Shown here one piece after another: positions 23,922-35,763 of a stretch of DNA of 64,000 bases. Where the stretch lies: positions 74,190,342 to 74,254,341 of the forward strand of contig NC_067285.1 of NCBI RefSeq assembly GCF_020740795.1, read 5' to 3'. This DNA comes from Apus apus. Lineage: Eukaryota; Chordata; Aves; Apodiformes; Apodidae. Positions within the stretch are counted from its first letter, which is position 1; each line of letters opens with the position of its first letter. The position numbers and the translations under genes were made by a program. The notes beneath the pieces were generated by a model. It saw nothing but the letters and a program-made list of their open reading frames with translations. It was not told the origin of the DNA and searched no databases.

Positions 23922-24290
23922 TTTTATGTGCCCCAAGGTAAAATAAAACAAACAAGTTTGGCTTTCAAGTTTACTGATGTGTACAGCTGTAAAAGCTAAA
24001 TTAGTTTAGTTTAGTTAGTCTTGGTTGTGATTAGTAGCGGTTTGTGTGAATGGAGAGTTCTACAGCTGCATGTATTTCTTGCATTGGCCAGAAAAATACA
24101 CACACACTGTAACATCCTTCTATCTGTTACACATACAGAATCATGCCCAGTGTACAAAACCAGAATACTATTTCCACTTCCTGAAATACTGGCGACCTGT
24201 ACTTTGGAATTAAACAGAATATATAATAAGTAATAAATGTAAGACTACTTAGACATATCAGTATTAACTGTCATAAAACTATAATAAAAT
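23922..24290 (+). terminator. NPY5R: NPY5R 3' UTR with candidate polyadenylation signals
   Basis: AATAAA hexamers follow the stop codon at 23942-23947, 24232-24237 and 24283-24288. The first is unusually close to the stop. The later two, in an A/T-rich stretch, fit a normal short 3' UTR. Which is used cannot be told from sequence. Confidence 0.5.
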
Positions 24291-27200
24291 ACATACTGTT
24301 TACTAAATAATAATTGTTGAGACTGAGTGCCAACTTTGCCTGTTTTCTAAGATAGCTGAACATCTGTTTCTAGACGTAATGAGAAAATAATTTTCTTTAG
24401 CTTTTTGACGCCTACTTTGCAACATCTTTGCAAGATGCTTTGCGGCTGTTCCCAGGTTGCCTTTTTATTCCCTTGAATGGGTTTGTGGGTAGGTGTTCTT
24501 GTCTAGATTGTTTACATCTCACTATGTTTAGACAGTACAACCTGTCTCTGATTTCCTTAGCCAATTTTTTGCTATGGCTTGTTTTATGTAATTTTCAGCC
24601 AGGCCTGAGCTTATCTATAGTTACGCCTTTGTTCTTGCAATGATGACCCCTCTGAACATACAACCTGCTTCTGATCAGAGCAAGCCTTCGTTACCTAAGG
24701 AGGTGAGAGTGGAAAGAAAAAGAAAATGGAAAGACAGCAGGATCTTTTTTTTTCTGTTACTAAAAAGCAAAAGCTTGCTGCACTTCATTATAGCTGCTGA
24801 CCCACTTTCCTTGGAGAGCTGCAACAGCTTTCAAATAAACACGTGTATATGTACTTGCACACACACACAAGCACTTTCTGGATCTCACTCCCTTCTCTCT
24901 TTCTCTCCTTTTTAACCAGACCAGTACTTTCCCTTCCAAATTTAAATCATACACATCTTTCTGAAGGAAGTCATATTACATTTCATAGGACAAATGTGAA
25001 GGGTGTGTATATATGTTCTCTTCCCCTCATCACTGCCCTCCTGACCCTCCCTGGATTGCTCTTAACTTAATAACCCACCTCCACCCTCAGGATGTAAATG
25101 TACAAAGTGTCTGCCCTGAGTTTTAATCTGTACAGCCTCACCCCAGGTCCAGCTGATGATTATTTCCTTTTCTCCACAAAAATTTTTAATCCAATAGGCT
25201 TTTTACATAGCCCTTCCAGGCTGAGAAATAAAATTATTTTTATAAGTGGCTGGATAGGAAGGGTCACTGTGCATTTTTTGCCTCGAGATACTTCATTTCA
25301 AAAAGTGAAAGCCATTCTTTGATTTTGAGGAATCATCACATTTTTTGGTCACAATGTTACAATTCTGAGACCTTTTCTCCCCAAGCCATAATCTGCTAAG
25401 GAGTTTATTACATACCAATGGGTAATATCTTTGCTTCTGTCATTAAGGTATTTCCCTGAAGTCTAGTTCCCAGTAACCCACTGTTCTTTGTTTTGGCTGG
25501 TTATATACTTTACTAGTGTCTTCCTGGACACTGACTATTGCATTTTGCAGATTATTACCTCATAAAAACCTACAGTATGTTATTTTATAGAGAACATATG
25601 GTACAGAATATTGGAACAATATATTTTAAAATTTATTTTTAAAAGTTTTAAGTAGTTTAATTCAATAGTATTTATGGCTAATCATGGTAGGTAAACTTAG
25701 GAAACAAATAATTAAATCCACAACCAGAAGATGATGTAGTTCAACAGAAGTTACAGCAATATATGCCCTATTTATGTCTCCATGTTTTCTTATCATTGTA
25801 GTATATAATTTAATTTTATTTATACCATGTGATATAACCAAATGGTATAAGAGGATAAGAAAGCAGTCATATTAATATTTTTCTGGGTTTATTTTTTTTT
25901 TTAATTTATTGTTACCTTCCTATTTGCTATTTGTTTTCTATTCCTTCCTTTCTTTCTATGCTTTCAAAATTTCAACCATTTTTAACTTCTATACTTAAGA
26001 TTGTTATTTCAATATAAAATAACTGTATTCAGTAATGATTCTTTTCAGATAAAATTCTACTCACTTTTACTGTGTATGACACACAGATTAGTGCTAAAAT
26101 TTGAATAAGGCCTTCCTCTAGTTTCTGAGGTGCACAAAGACTAGTCCATAGACTGGTGATTTTGTATGTACATCCATTTTCCTGGCTGAAACCAGTAACT
26201 CTGCTCCCTACTCTTTATGGTGATCAAAGCATAACAATTTGTAATTTGGCAATAGAGAATTAAATCAAGACAGCTACTGAACTTGTTTAAATCCTGTGCC
26301 ACTTAATCTTTTCTCTTTTTAAGACAATCAGTGATGAGAGAATGCATATTTTCTTTTTATTTAGAGAGCAATCATCAGCATTTTATTTTGACATCTCTGA
26401 ATTGTAACTGGTTTTTCTCAGAAGTGATAAATAAAAATAAAATAAGTTTTCCACCTTCCAACTTCCTTCAATAGCCAGTGCAACTTGGTCCCAGTACCAG
26501 CAAGGAATACATAAGAAGCAAACAGTAGCAGCAGCAACTGAAATCAGGCAGAAGGCAATTGCCAAAACATTAACTTCTATGAGTGGGAGAGGAAACAACT
26601 GAACCATATGTCTAATGTTTTCCCAGTCCAGAACATAAAAAAACCACAACAAAACAAATGAACAAACAAACAACAACAACAAAAAAAATTCAAACCACTA
26701 GGAACCCTCCACTTCATATTTGTTGAGTAGTCCTCATCTGGTTTGGGCTGCAGCAGATGCTTCTATGGGCTTCTTGCATAACAGTGACCAGCAGTGTGAT
26801 GTCTCCATTATATATGTCAATGTCTTGGGAAGATGTATCTCATCACAATATCCAATGACATTTTATCATTCTCATATGTATACAGGATGTGCAGGTACAG
26901 ATATATACATTTCCTAGAAAACAAAGCACATAAAAATGGATTTTCAATAGCACATGACTTTAATCAAGTCCTTAGGCCAACTACACTACTATGGGTCCAT
27001 TCCTTCTGTAACAAAAAATCTAAATGGGAAGGCAGAAGTTTTCTTTTGATAGCACCCACTAAATGCAATCAGAAAACACCAGCTGTAGAATCATCTATCC
27101 ATTGGAGTTAGAAGAGTGAAGAAGCATAATAGATCCTTCTCTATTAATGAAACAAATAAAGTTTGCAAAAAATCCCCTCAGACAGCTGGTCTTTGTGTAA

Positions 27201-27477
27201 GATTAATGTTAAAACTCTTGTGACTGCTTGCATGAGGAAAATAAATGTGGGGATTTTTTAGTTCATATCATTGGCAAAGCTGACTTTTTGTAAATGTCAA
27301 AGATTAAATGTTAATAGCTGGCCTTTGTCCCTCCTCTTTCAGTGGAAAAGAAAGAGGTACCCGTTAAGAAGTGCTGGTGTGGCTGGGTCATTTCTGAGCC
27401 TGCCAGGCCAGCAGGACGGAGGGTGCCAGGAGCTCAGCATGGGCTAAAACTGGAGTATATTTATTTAGGTTCCAATG
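24291..27477. other. Intergenic DNA downstream of NPY5R
   Basis: AT-rich, with no gene, RNA or clear mobile element recognised. It contains an A/C-rich simple tract (about 26639-26690). Confidence 0.5.
26639..26690. repeat. AAAC / CAA simple repeat
   Basis: Irregular AAAC, AAAT and CAA units over about 50 bases. Confidence 0.8.
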
Positions 27478-27561
27478 GGATGTGTCCCTGCCCATGTAGG
27501 GGAGTTGTAACTCGATGATCTTTAAGGTCCCTTCCAAATCAAAAAATATTGTGATTCTGTA
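27478..27561 (+). mobile_element. CR1 LINE 3' end scrap
   Basis: The plus strand reads GGGGAGTTGTAACTCGATGA then TCTTTAAGGTCCCTTCCAA and ends in a degenerate ATTGTGATTCTGTA. This is the CR1 3' UTR and tail in sense orientation. Only about 85 bp remains. Confidence 0.85.
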
Positions 27562-30500
27562 GCAGCCTTTCCAGGCACATAGCCTTGTTACTGGAGCCTG
27601 GAAGCTCTCATGACAAAAACGTTTCCTTCTCAGCGCTATGAACACCTGAGGAAAGGGAAGAAAATAAATCCAGTACTGAAGATGTGTGAGAACTGAGTGA
27701 GGAAAGCAGACAGGAAAAAAATTGTCCGCTCTCAATCATGCCAGGCTCCAGCTCTCCTTTTGAGAAGTATTGGGCAGGCAGCATGGAAAACTTCCCTACT
27801 GAAAGATTACCAACAGATTAAAAAGCCCTTCTATAATTCACAGAGGTCTGTCATCTATCACTGCACTTTTGAAAAAAAATCAATAGTTTTCTCACAATAG
27901 TCCCAGTATCTGTCTGCAGCATTCAAGATAAACAGTATTAAATGTCATAATCTCCAGAAAGATGGCCTTAATAAATATTCTTGGGTCTGGGAATTAACCT
28001 TTGATTTTGATGAAACCTAAATTATGACTATATTATTTACAACTAAAAGTCCTGGACATAAAATACATTAGTGCAGTCTGGAACTGTCGTAGGGCAGTAA
28101 CGGGACTCTGGTCCTAGTTTTTTCACCACATGACCACAATAATGGTATAAAATCATGATCCTCATGAAGGACCTTTATAAAGACTATTAGGTACATTTTT
28201 GAACCATTTTTAATCATGGCATATGGTTTACAATCTCTGAGCTCAAGTTTTTTGTTCTTCCATTTCATGTCTTCTTTTTATATGCTGCTGAATCCCAACC
28301 CCCCAACCTTTCTAATGCAGCATGTAATGAAGACTACCGAAATTGCTTGGTTTTGACCCAACAGTATGTATTTTTTTATTGTAGGTATTTTTAATTGGTT
28401 GAAAGTTGCTTTCCAACTGAAGATAGGTAGATCTGTTGTTATTGTTCATATTCAGTTGAAGTGGCTTTGGACAGGAGGAGAAGCAAAAGACAGAAAGCAA
28501 TAGAAATGCACCCACACTAACATTAGCCAGCCACATTGTGCCAGTGACAAAGAAATGCATCAGAGCCAGACCCTTCTCAAGTGTCTGTCAGGGACGAGTC
28601 TGTGACAAGACTGCTGAACATTGCTAATTGCTAAATGCAACATTCTTTCTATGCTGTAAGTGAATACAGATACACCTGCCCTTAACCTTCTTAAGACATT
28701 TATTTAAAGTAAAAGCATTTTCTTTCCAACCATTTTATAAGTATAGTTTTGCCTGTGGTCACTCAAAATGCATCATTCTATGCCATCAAGACAATCTTGT
28801 CATCCAGCAGGGTATGATGCTATCCACATGCCAGTGACTCTTACCACAGCACCTATTTTTAAATCTCTGCAAGCTCAGAGTTAGTAGTGACAGGTGCTCT
28901 ACCCCAAAGGTTACCATGATCTCCTGGCCTCCTTATTAAACTGTGTCTCATTACAGATATAAAGAAAATAAGGGAAAAAAAGCCTAATACAGCATGTCCT
29001 TGGTAAAAATAGTTTTACTGATTCTGACACAAACCTTGTCAAAAAACTGATTTCCTCAGAAAGAACATAATTGCAGACAGGAAGATGTGGTCACAGTGTT
29101 TTTCAAAAAGCTGAGCTATACATGAGGGTACAAATAGCATAATTGTTGTAAATACAGTAGAATTATACAAGTCAGACTTTTACTAACCTAGTTTGCTTTG
29201 GAAAAGTATTTGAAAGTTATGCAATTACTTCATTACATACTATTGTTAAGAAATACTGTCACAACCCAAATTCAGCTCTCTTGAACAAATTTCAATGCTT
29301 TATTTTGCCCTTGTAGTCACATTAAGATGATCCTTCTAATAATAAGGCTTTAAAATACTCCTCTGGGAAATTATCAGAATAGTGATTTGACATTCAAGAC
29401 TAAAGTAGGTTGGCCCCGCTCTTACACCCAGTTAAACAAATGTTTGCTTTGTCTTAGCAGAAGGCTCATGTTTATACCACTTGAATGCCACATTAATTGG
29501 ACATTTTTGAGCAGGAAACATTTATTACTGTCCCTGTGAATAAAATAATGTACAAAAGGATTTCAAAGACATTTCTGATGCAAAACTTCTCGAGGGGAGT
29601 AACTTGGTGATAAGTAAACAGTTGTTCATCTCCTCAGACTCAGTAGGAGCCACAAACACCTGAAATCCATTTAATGACAGACCACAAGACCATTAATTAT
29701 AATGATAAATCTGCACAATTAGGGTTTATTGAGTATTCATAAGGATTTTGACCTTTTAGCCTAAGCATTAAAGAGCTGTGCAAGACATCAGAATACAATC
29801 TCAGTCTTTACTTTCTGCTGGTTCTGTGTTTTTGTGGTGTTAGCACAACTGGGAAAAGTGCAAGGTGTTTACTGCAGGAAAATTAAAATAATTTTTATGT
29901 AACTACTGGGACTCAATATAGGCAAAACAATTATGTATTTTTAAAGACTCTATCAGTTTCAACACACATCTCATAATGGCAATTGTTTGAAGCCTCAATG
30001 ATGCATTCTCTCAATTAATATTCTAGAGTATGAGAGCACATTTCAGATATCACAGCCTTACTTGATCCTCACTGCACAACTTGATGGGCAGACTTCAGAA
30101 GTTCATTGCCATATGCTCTACTTGAGATTACTTCTTAAAATCACTTGGGGAATGAAGCTCATTCAGGGCATAGTTGATCTCTTACTGGTTTTGTGGGAGT
30201 GCATTCTTCAGAAAAGCTGCTTCAAGGCCATTTATGTCAGACAAATTACAGTTAGTTCCCAGGAGCTCTCTCAGGGGCATCTCCCCCTTGCACATCATCA
30301 CACCTGCATACAGCAGGGGCCCTCAAGTGCTCTTCCTTTCACAGAAGAGAGGAGATAGCTGAAAAGAAAAAAGAAAAAAAAAGAAAAAAAGAAAAGCAGT
30401 GAATGAGACTGCAAACTCTATGGTACTTACTCTCTCTTTTAATCTGAAAGTCTAAAACTGAAGGCCTTCCAGAGTTGTGGAAGACACCTGTGTGAGACTT

Positions 30501-30950
30501 TCTGGAGGGGGAACGAGGAATGACTCTGGAAAATGAAGAAATCTGTCAGACCAGGACTAGCTGATTAACTGAATACATCCAGGATCTTAGGGCCTTACTA
30601 ATAATATGGGAAAAAACCCTAGATAGTTTGATATACAGATTTATTTACTTTCTTCTATTAAGATAAATTTATTTTAACATATTGAAAGCAGGCTCTGGCA
30701 TGTGCTCTGACCAAGCAACTTTGCATTGTCATACAACTGCAATACCAAACTACTCTCTGCTAAGGGTATTGTCTCCATTTTTAATGGTCCATTACATGGC
30801 ACAATAGGTCTTCATAATGACAAAATATTTTTGTTTTATTACTACCATGAAAATAATTAAAGAGAGTCATGCTAAAAAAAAGGAGCATATCTGTAAAAAT
30901 GAGCAGTTGAATACATCAAAGTATCCCTAAAAAGCTAGGGGAACACTGCA
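27562..30950. other. Intergenic DNA, no gene seen
   Basis: AT-rich and apparently unique. It includes an A-rich tract at 30360-30397 and a homeodomain-site-rich stretch at 29430-29790 described separately. Confidence 0.5.
29430..29790. promoter_or_regulatory. Possible conserved non-coding element
   Basis: This stretch is free of repeats and dense in short binding-site-like words: CATTAATT twice, CATTAATTATAATGATAAAT, TGACAG and CACCTG. The density of TAAT cores resembles vertebrate developmental enhancers. No alignment was possible, so this is a guess from composition only. Confidence 0.25.
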
Positions 30951-30959
30951 GCATATTTC

Positions 30960-31790
30960 ACTGTCACAACCCAGGGAGATTCAGAACAGACCCCCTTGCT
31001 TTCTAAACTCTTTCTCAGAGAGGAGCCTCAGTGTGGCTGGATCCAAACTTTGTCCCAGACCTGGCCCTTCCAGGGAGAGTGATTAAAACCTCACAGACCG
31101 AGGAAATGCTCGACCATCTAAAACTCCTTGATCAGGTTACGGTGAAATGACACAAGCCCTGTATTTGAATATTAGGTTTACTTAAAACTATAGAAGGAAG
31201 ATGGATACTTCAATTGTTATCTCAGGCTGCACGATCATAAAGGCTGACATTCAGATCACAAGAGTACAATTCATACATGTTTAAGCTGCACAACCTGAGA
31301 AAAAATCATGGTTAGGCCTTGAGTTTCTTAATGATGTTAGGAAGGTAGAGAGAGAGTAGAAGAAGAAAAGTTTAGAGAGATAGACAACAGAAAGTCACCA
31401 GTCCTGGATCCAGTCTTGAGCCAGCCAACAGGGGAGAGCTGGTGTCAGTGAGACTCCCCAAGCCCACCATTGCAGCCCCGTTTTATAGGCCTGGTTTCCT
31501 TGTTTCACAAGGATGAGCAAGTGTATTTGAGTCACAAGCCTGAGCAGCTGGAGTGGACCTCTGCCCCCTCTGCCCCTCCATCCTTATCTCAGTCTCTGCA
31601 CATGCAGCCTCAGGCCACATGCAGGCCATCAGTGCAGTCTCCATCCTCTCAGGCAGGCATTTTGGGATGCAAACGAGACTTTATTTAGTGGTTACAATGG
31701 GGTTTCAACACCAGTTCCAGCAAGTACAGGTCCTGGAGGCTGGTCCCTCACTTTCACTGACACTTGTTTAAATTCGTGAAAGCAAAGGTG
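30960..31790. mobile_element. LTR-like or composite old repeat
   Basis: The block begins TGTCACAACCCAGGGAG, is richer in GC than its flanks, and contains CAGTGAGACTCCCCAAGCCC and TTTATAGGCCTGG. Near 31676-31690 it has a minus-strand AATAAA. These features suggest an old retroviral LTR but no family could be named, ends are unclear and no internal retroviral frame is seen. It may instead be several unrelated pieces. Confidence 0.25.
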
Positions 31791-34700
31791 TCTTTTCCAC
31801 AGTTTGGCAGTTGTGTTTGCTGAAATAGAACTTCACACCTGTCCCTTTAATTATGAAATCCATAAAACACAGGACTTCACTAATAATTTTATGAACAACA
31901 ACAACAAACTCCAGGGTAGAAAAAGCTTTTATTTAAGGATATAATCAGAAGTTAATAATGTCTTATTTTCTTTGCTTATATTACTGACTGCATGCACTGT
32001 AATAAATTGATTTCTGCTTCTCATGTATGAATTTCTTGGGATAATGTTTTCAGTAGACTGTAAGCAGAAATAAATCTGTAATTTATAACAATAATCAAGA
32101 ATTTAAAAGCAGAGTTCATTTAACCATTGTTAGGAACACAAATAACCTTGCTTTCTTTTGTTTAAAGCAGAAATTAAGATAGCATCTGTTACACTAGTTG
32201 TGCAATAGCATTCATATAAAGATTTTTCAGCATTTATTTTTAAGAAATAAGAGGTGTAATAAGATGTGGTAGAGCCTGGCTGATTCTGTGTTTGCATCAC
32301 AATATAAATTTATCCTTCATGCTACATAAGATTATTTCAAGGACAGCAAAAATAGCAGATAATATGCTAAAAAAAAAAAAAGCTGTTTCCTATTTGAAAC
32401 AGGAATTTCTATTCCAGTGATAGTGATTAAACCATATTAAGCACCACAAAATGAAAAGACTTCCTAAGTCTCTGGAATTTGTTTGGCAAACCCAAGCACA
32501 GTAGTGTTAATATGCATGTTGGCAACGGTGCTGTTTACAAGTTGAATCCTATAATATAATTTAAATGCTGTTTAACAACATTTAGCAACAAGCTTATAAG
32601 GGAAGAAATTAAGCTGAGTTGCAACAGCATCCTTATTTTTCACTTTTTAAAAAGAAAGTGTTTAAGTAAAATCAGATTATTTAAATTTTACATTTATGGT
32701 ATCTATGGCATACTGGTGAACATCATTCAATTTGAGCAGTTCTTGCATGAATTTTGCAGTAGCTACACCTTTGGGTCTTCAAACTCCCAAATTCAGTAAT
32801 ATCAAAGGACTGCGAGAGCCCTCTCCTGGTGAACAAAATTTCTCTCTCTCCAACTACTGCTTCTCGACCAGAGAGAATGATACAGACACTCAAACTGTAA
32901 AAGAGGATATTGTTTATGGCTTTGAATGTTATTTTCCCCAGGAATGTACTCTGAAGGTTTGGGGTTTTCTTATTGTATTAATGATTTCTTTTTTTTAAGT
33001 TAAAAAGGCGCCCAAAGAGAGACTCACTTTCTTTTCTAAGTTAAAAAAAGCCCTCCAAGAGAGGCTCTATTTTCCAAATAGCACCTTACAAAGTGAAGCA
33101 GAAAGTCAAGGTAATTATTTTGCAAAAAGCTGGTATCTGCCAATAAATACAAGCTTCAAAATACTCTCACACCAGTGCAAATTTTGCACAATTAAAACTG
33201 ACATCTTTCTAGAAGATTGCAGTGCTTTAAATAAAGTTACTTGATTTGTTCATTCAGTGGTAGGTATTCACCAGGCACAGAATAAAGGAGCAAGTGCAGC
33301 CTGAAAATCCAGTCGCATCTGCCCTGGGATCCTCTAGGAAGGGCAGTGAAGAGGAAGGCTCACCTTTTTTCCCTCTGTAACCAAAAAGAGATGCGTGTGC
33401 TGGGTGCACAGGTTATTCTTTCATGCCAACAAAACTGTATCATTTTTCTACAAATTCCCCTTTATGCCTAGCATATGTATGAAACAGACTGCCCTCATTA
33501 TTCAGAAAAGAGGGGAAAGAGAGCATATTAAACATAATTTATTTCCCTGTCATCCACCCTTCCCCATCTATGTTTACTATTATAAAATTCTGCACTTTGC
33601 TTACTACCTATGCTTTTAATATAAATTTGCTTATTCTCCTGCTCTGCTCTCCTTCTTCCCTGTAGTAACCACTTCATTTAGGTTGAAACACTGAATTGAA
33701 AAATCCAGTCTCTTACACTTGTGTTTGTCCTCCCTACTTTAACATATAAGGTAGCTTGATTTACTGTATTAAGTTTAAGGACACTATGTCTCTCTATTTG
33801 GACCATCATTTTGAGGTCCTGAAAACATTAAGTTTAACTTCAAATCTGATTAAGTCAATAAAGTACTAAGTGCACTTCAGTCCAGCTTAGTATCTAGACA
33901 GCATCTCAGTTCAGAGGCAAAGGGAATTTTAGTAATGTCAACACCATAAGAATACATACATGCCTGAAGCTAAATTCCTAGTTCAAGATCTTCAGTATAA
34001 ATAGAGTAACCAATATCCTTCCATTTCAGTGGGAACTAGACATCAGGGTAGCAATCATACCCCCAGGTGTTGGGGAGCAGAAGACTACTCACAGCAGTTT
34101 TGTGTTTCCTTCAGAAACAAGAATGGCCCAGGCTGCCTAAAATGAACTCACTGTTCATTTGCATCACGTTCATCTCAATGGAAAGGTGAGCTTTATCTGG
34201 ATTATAAGCACCACCACTTTTAAGATGGTTCTTTTTAACCTAGAGAGGTTTATGCGTCTGTTTTTCTGAAAAGTAGCTTAAAATGTGTTGGCTTATCTGA
34301 AAGGTCTATGTGGAGATGGCAGAGGCTGGTTGTGTAGCAACTGCCAGGGGAAGAAATGTTCAGAAAATAAGTTTAGTATATATACTCTGCTCTTAATTTT
34401 GACAGATGTTTGATTAAGGTATGGTGGGTAGTCACTTTAGTGAGTCAGAAAAGCTATAGACAACTGAAACTATCACACAGCAGATAACTTTTATGATATG
34501 TAATTTGCCATCAGTTAGAAAAACAAGTGTTTCACAATGTAAATTTTTTTGCCTGAAAAGGGAAGGTCTAATTTGCAGCTAGAATACAATTGTTTTCCTC
34601 AACAAGAAGGAAAATATGAGCAGAGAATTAATAAGCTGAAGAACCTTTCATGAGTTCAGAGACAAGCATTCCCAGTTCAGTTCACACCAACATTGCTATC

Positions 34701-35534
34701 TCTGGAAGAGCTCAAAAAATCTGAAATACAGTCAGGCCTCCTTGTTAAAAAGGAAATGCTTCTATATAAATACGTAGCTTAGATCCCATCTCAGATGATC
34801 GAATACAAGATCTTACCTTCACTACTTCTGTTATAGCAGCAAAGTACATCAACATGCTATTTCTAGCTTCAGTTCTACCAGCTAGAATCCAGTATATCAA
34901 GGAGACATAGGAGCCAACTGGGAGAAGTAATACTTGGAGGCGAGTGCTAGCCAAGTTGATCCCTATGCTGCTATGGCTGAAATGTGCTGTAAAGACCCAA
35001 AGTCACAGTGAGGAAAACACTTCCATGTGAAACAGACTTCAGGATTGCATTTTTTGTTTCATTCCTCATTGCCTTTTTTTTTTTTTTTTAACCTAGTATT
35101 TTTGTTTAAATAAAGTAAACAAACAAATGTTTGTCTTTGAAGTCAGGTGGCATTAAGGTAAGTGCAAATGACACCAGTAGGTAGAGGGCTCATTGCCTGT
35201 CTGGAAGTGACTAATTGCTGTGGAATGATATACAAAGCAAACCAACTCAGCATTTGTACTCTAAGATGAGTCTGGAAACTGGGACATGCATCCTACAAAG
35301 CTAAAAGGATGAGGTTGAGGCCTTGCATAACTGAGTGAGAGAATTCACAAACTTCCTGTCAGCCGTTGGCCAGCATTGTTGCATTAGAAAAGTAACAGAC
35401 AAACCACTGATAATATTGAATAATTAATTATCACAGAAGCTCTAAGGATCCTAAATGAACACACCTAAATTATGGCAAGTTTTCAGAATTGGTGAATGCT
35501 CTGCAGACACCAATGTAATGATGTAATGGTGTAA
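31791..35534. other. Intergenic DNA, no gene seen
   Basis: AT-rich DNA with a diverged 41-bp tandem duplication at 32996-33077 and a poly-T run at about 35073-35089. No coding or RNA gene is recognised. Confidence 0.5.
32996..33077. repeat. Diverged tandem duplication, unit 41 bp
   Basis: Two copies begin TAAGTTAAAAA at 32996 and 33037. Both continue with a CCC(A/T)..AAGAGAG.CTC core. Confidence 0.75.
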
Positions 35535-35763
35535 TGTAATCAGGAAGAACTTCTTTACTGTGAGAGTGACAGAGCCCTGGAACAGGCTGCCCAGAGAGGT
35601 TGTGGAGTCTTCTTCGCTGGAGACATTCAAAACCTGCCTGGATACATTCCTGTGTGATGTGCTCTGGGTGATCCTGCTCTGGCAGGGGGGGTTGGACTAG
35701 ATGATCTTTTGAGGTCACTTCCAACCCCTGAGATTCTGTGATTCTGTGGTTCTGTAATCAGGA
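35535..35763 (+). mobile_element. CR1 LINE 3' fragment with possible flanking duplication
   Basis: Sense-strand CR1 sequence runs from AGGAAGAACTTCTTTACTGT through the region encoding the ORF2 C-terminus (residue pattern [19 protein letters not shown]) to the tail GATTCTGTGATTCTGTGG. It is about 220 bp and strongly 5'-truncated. It resembles the 3' end of the long CR1 at 46147 and probably belongs to the same subfamily. The 11-mer TGTAATCAGGA occurs at both ends (35535-35545 and 35753-35763). Confidence 0.9.
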
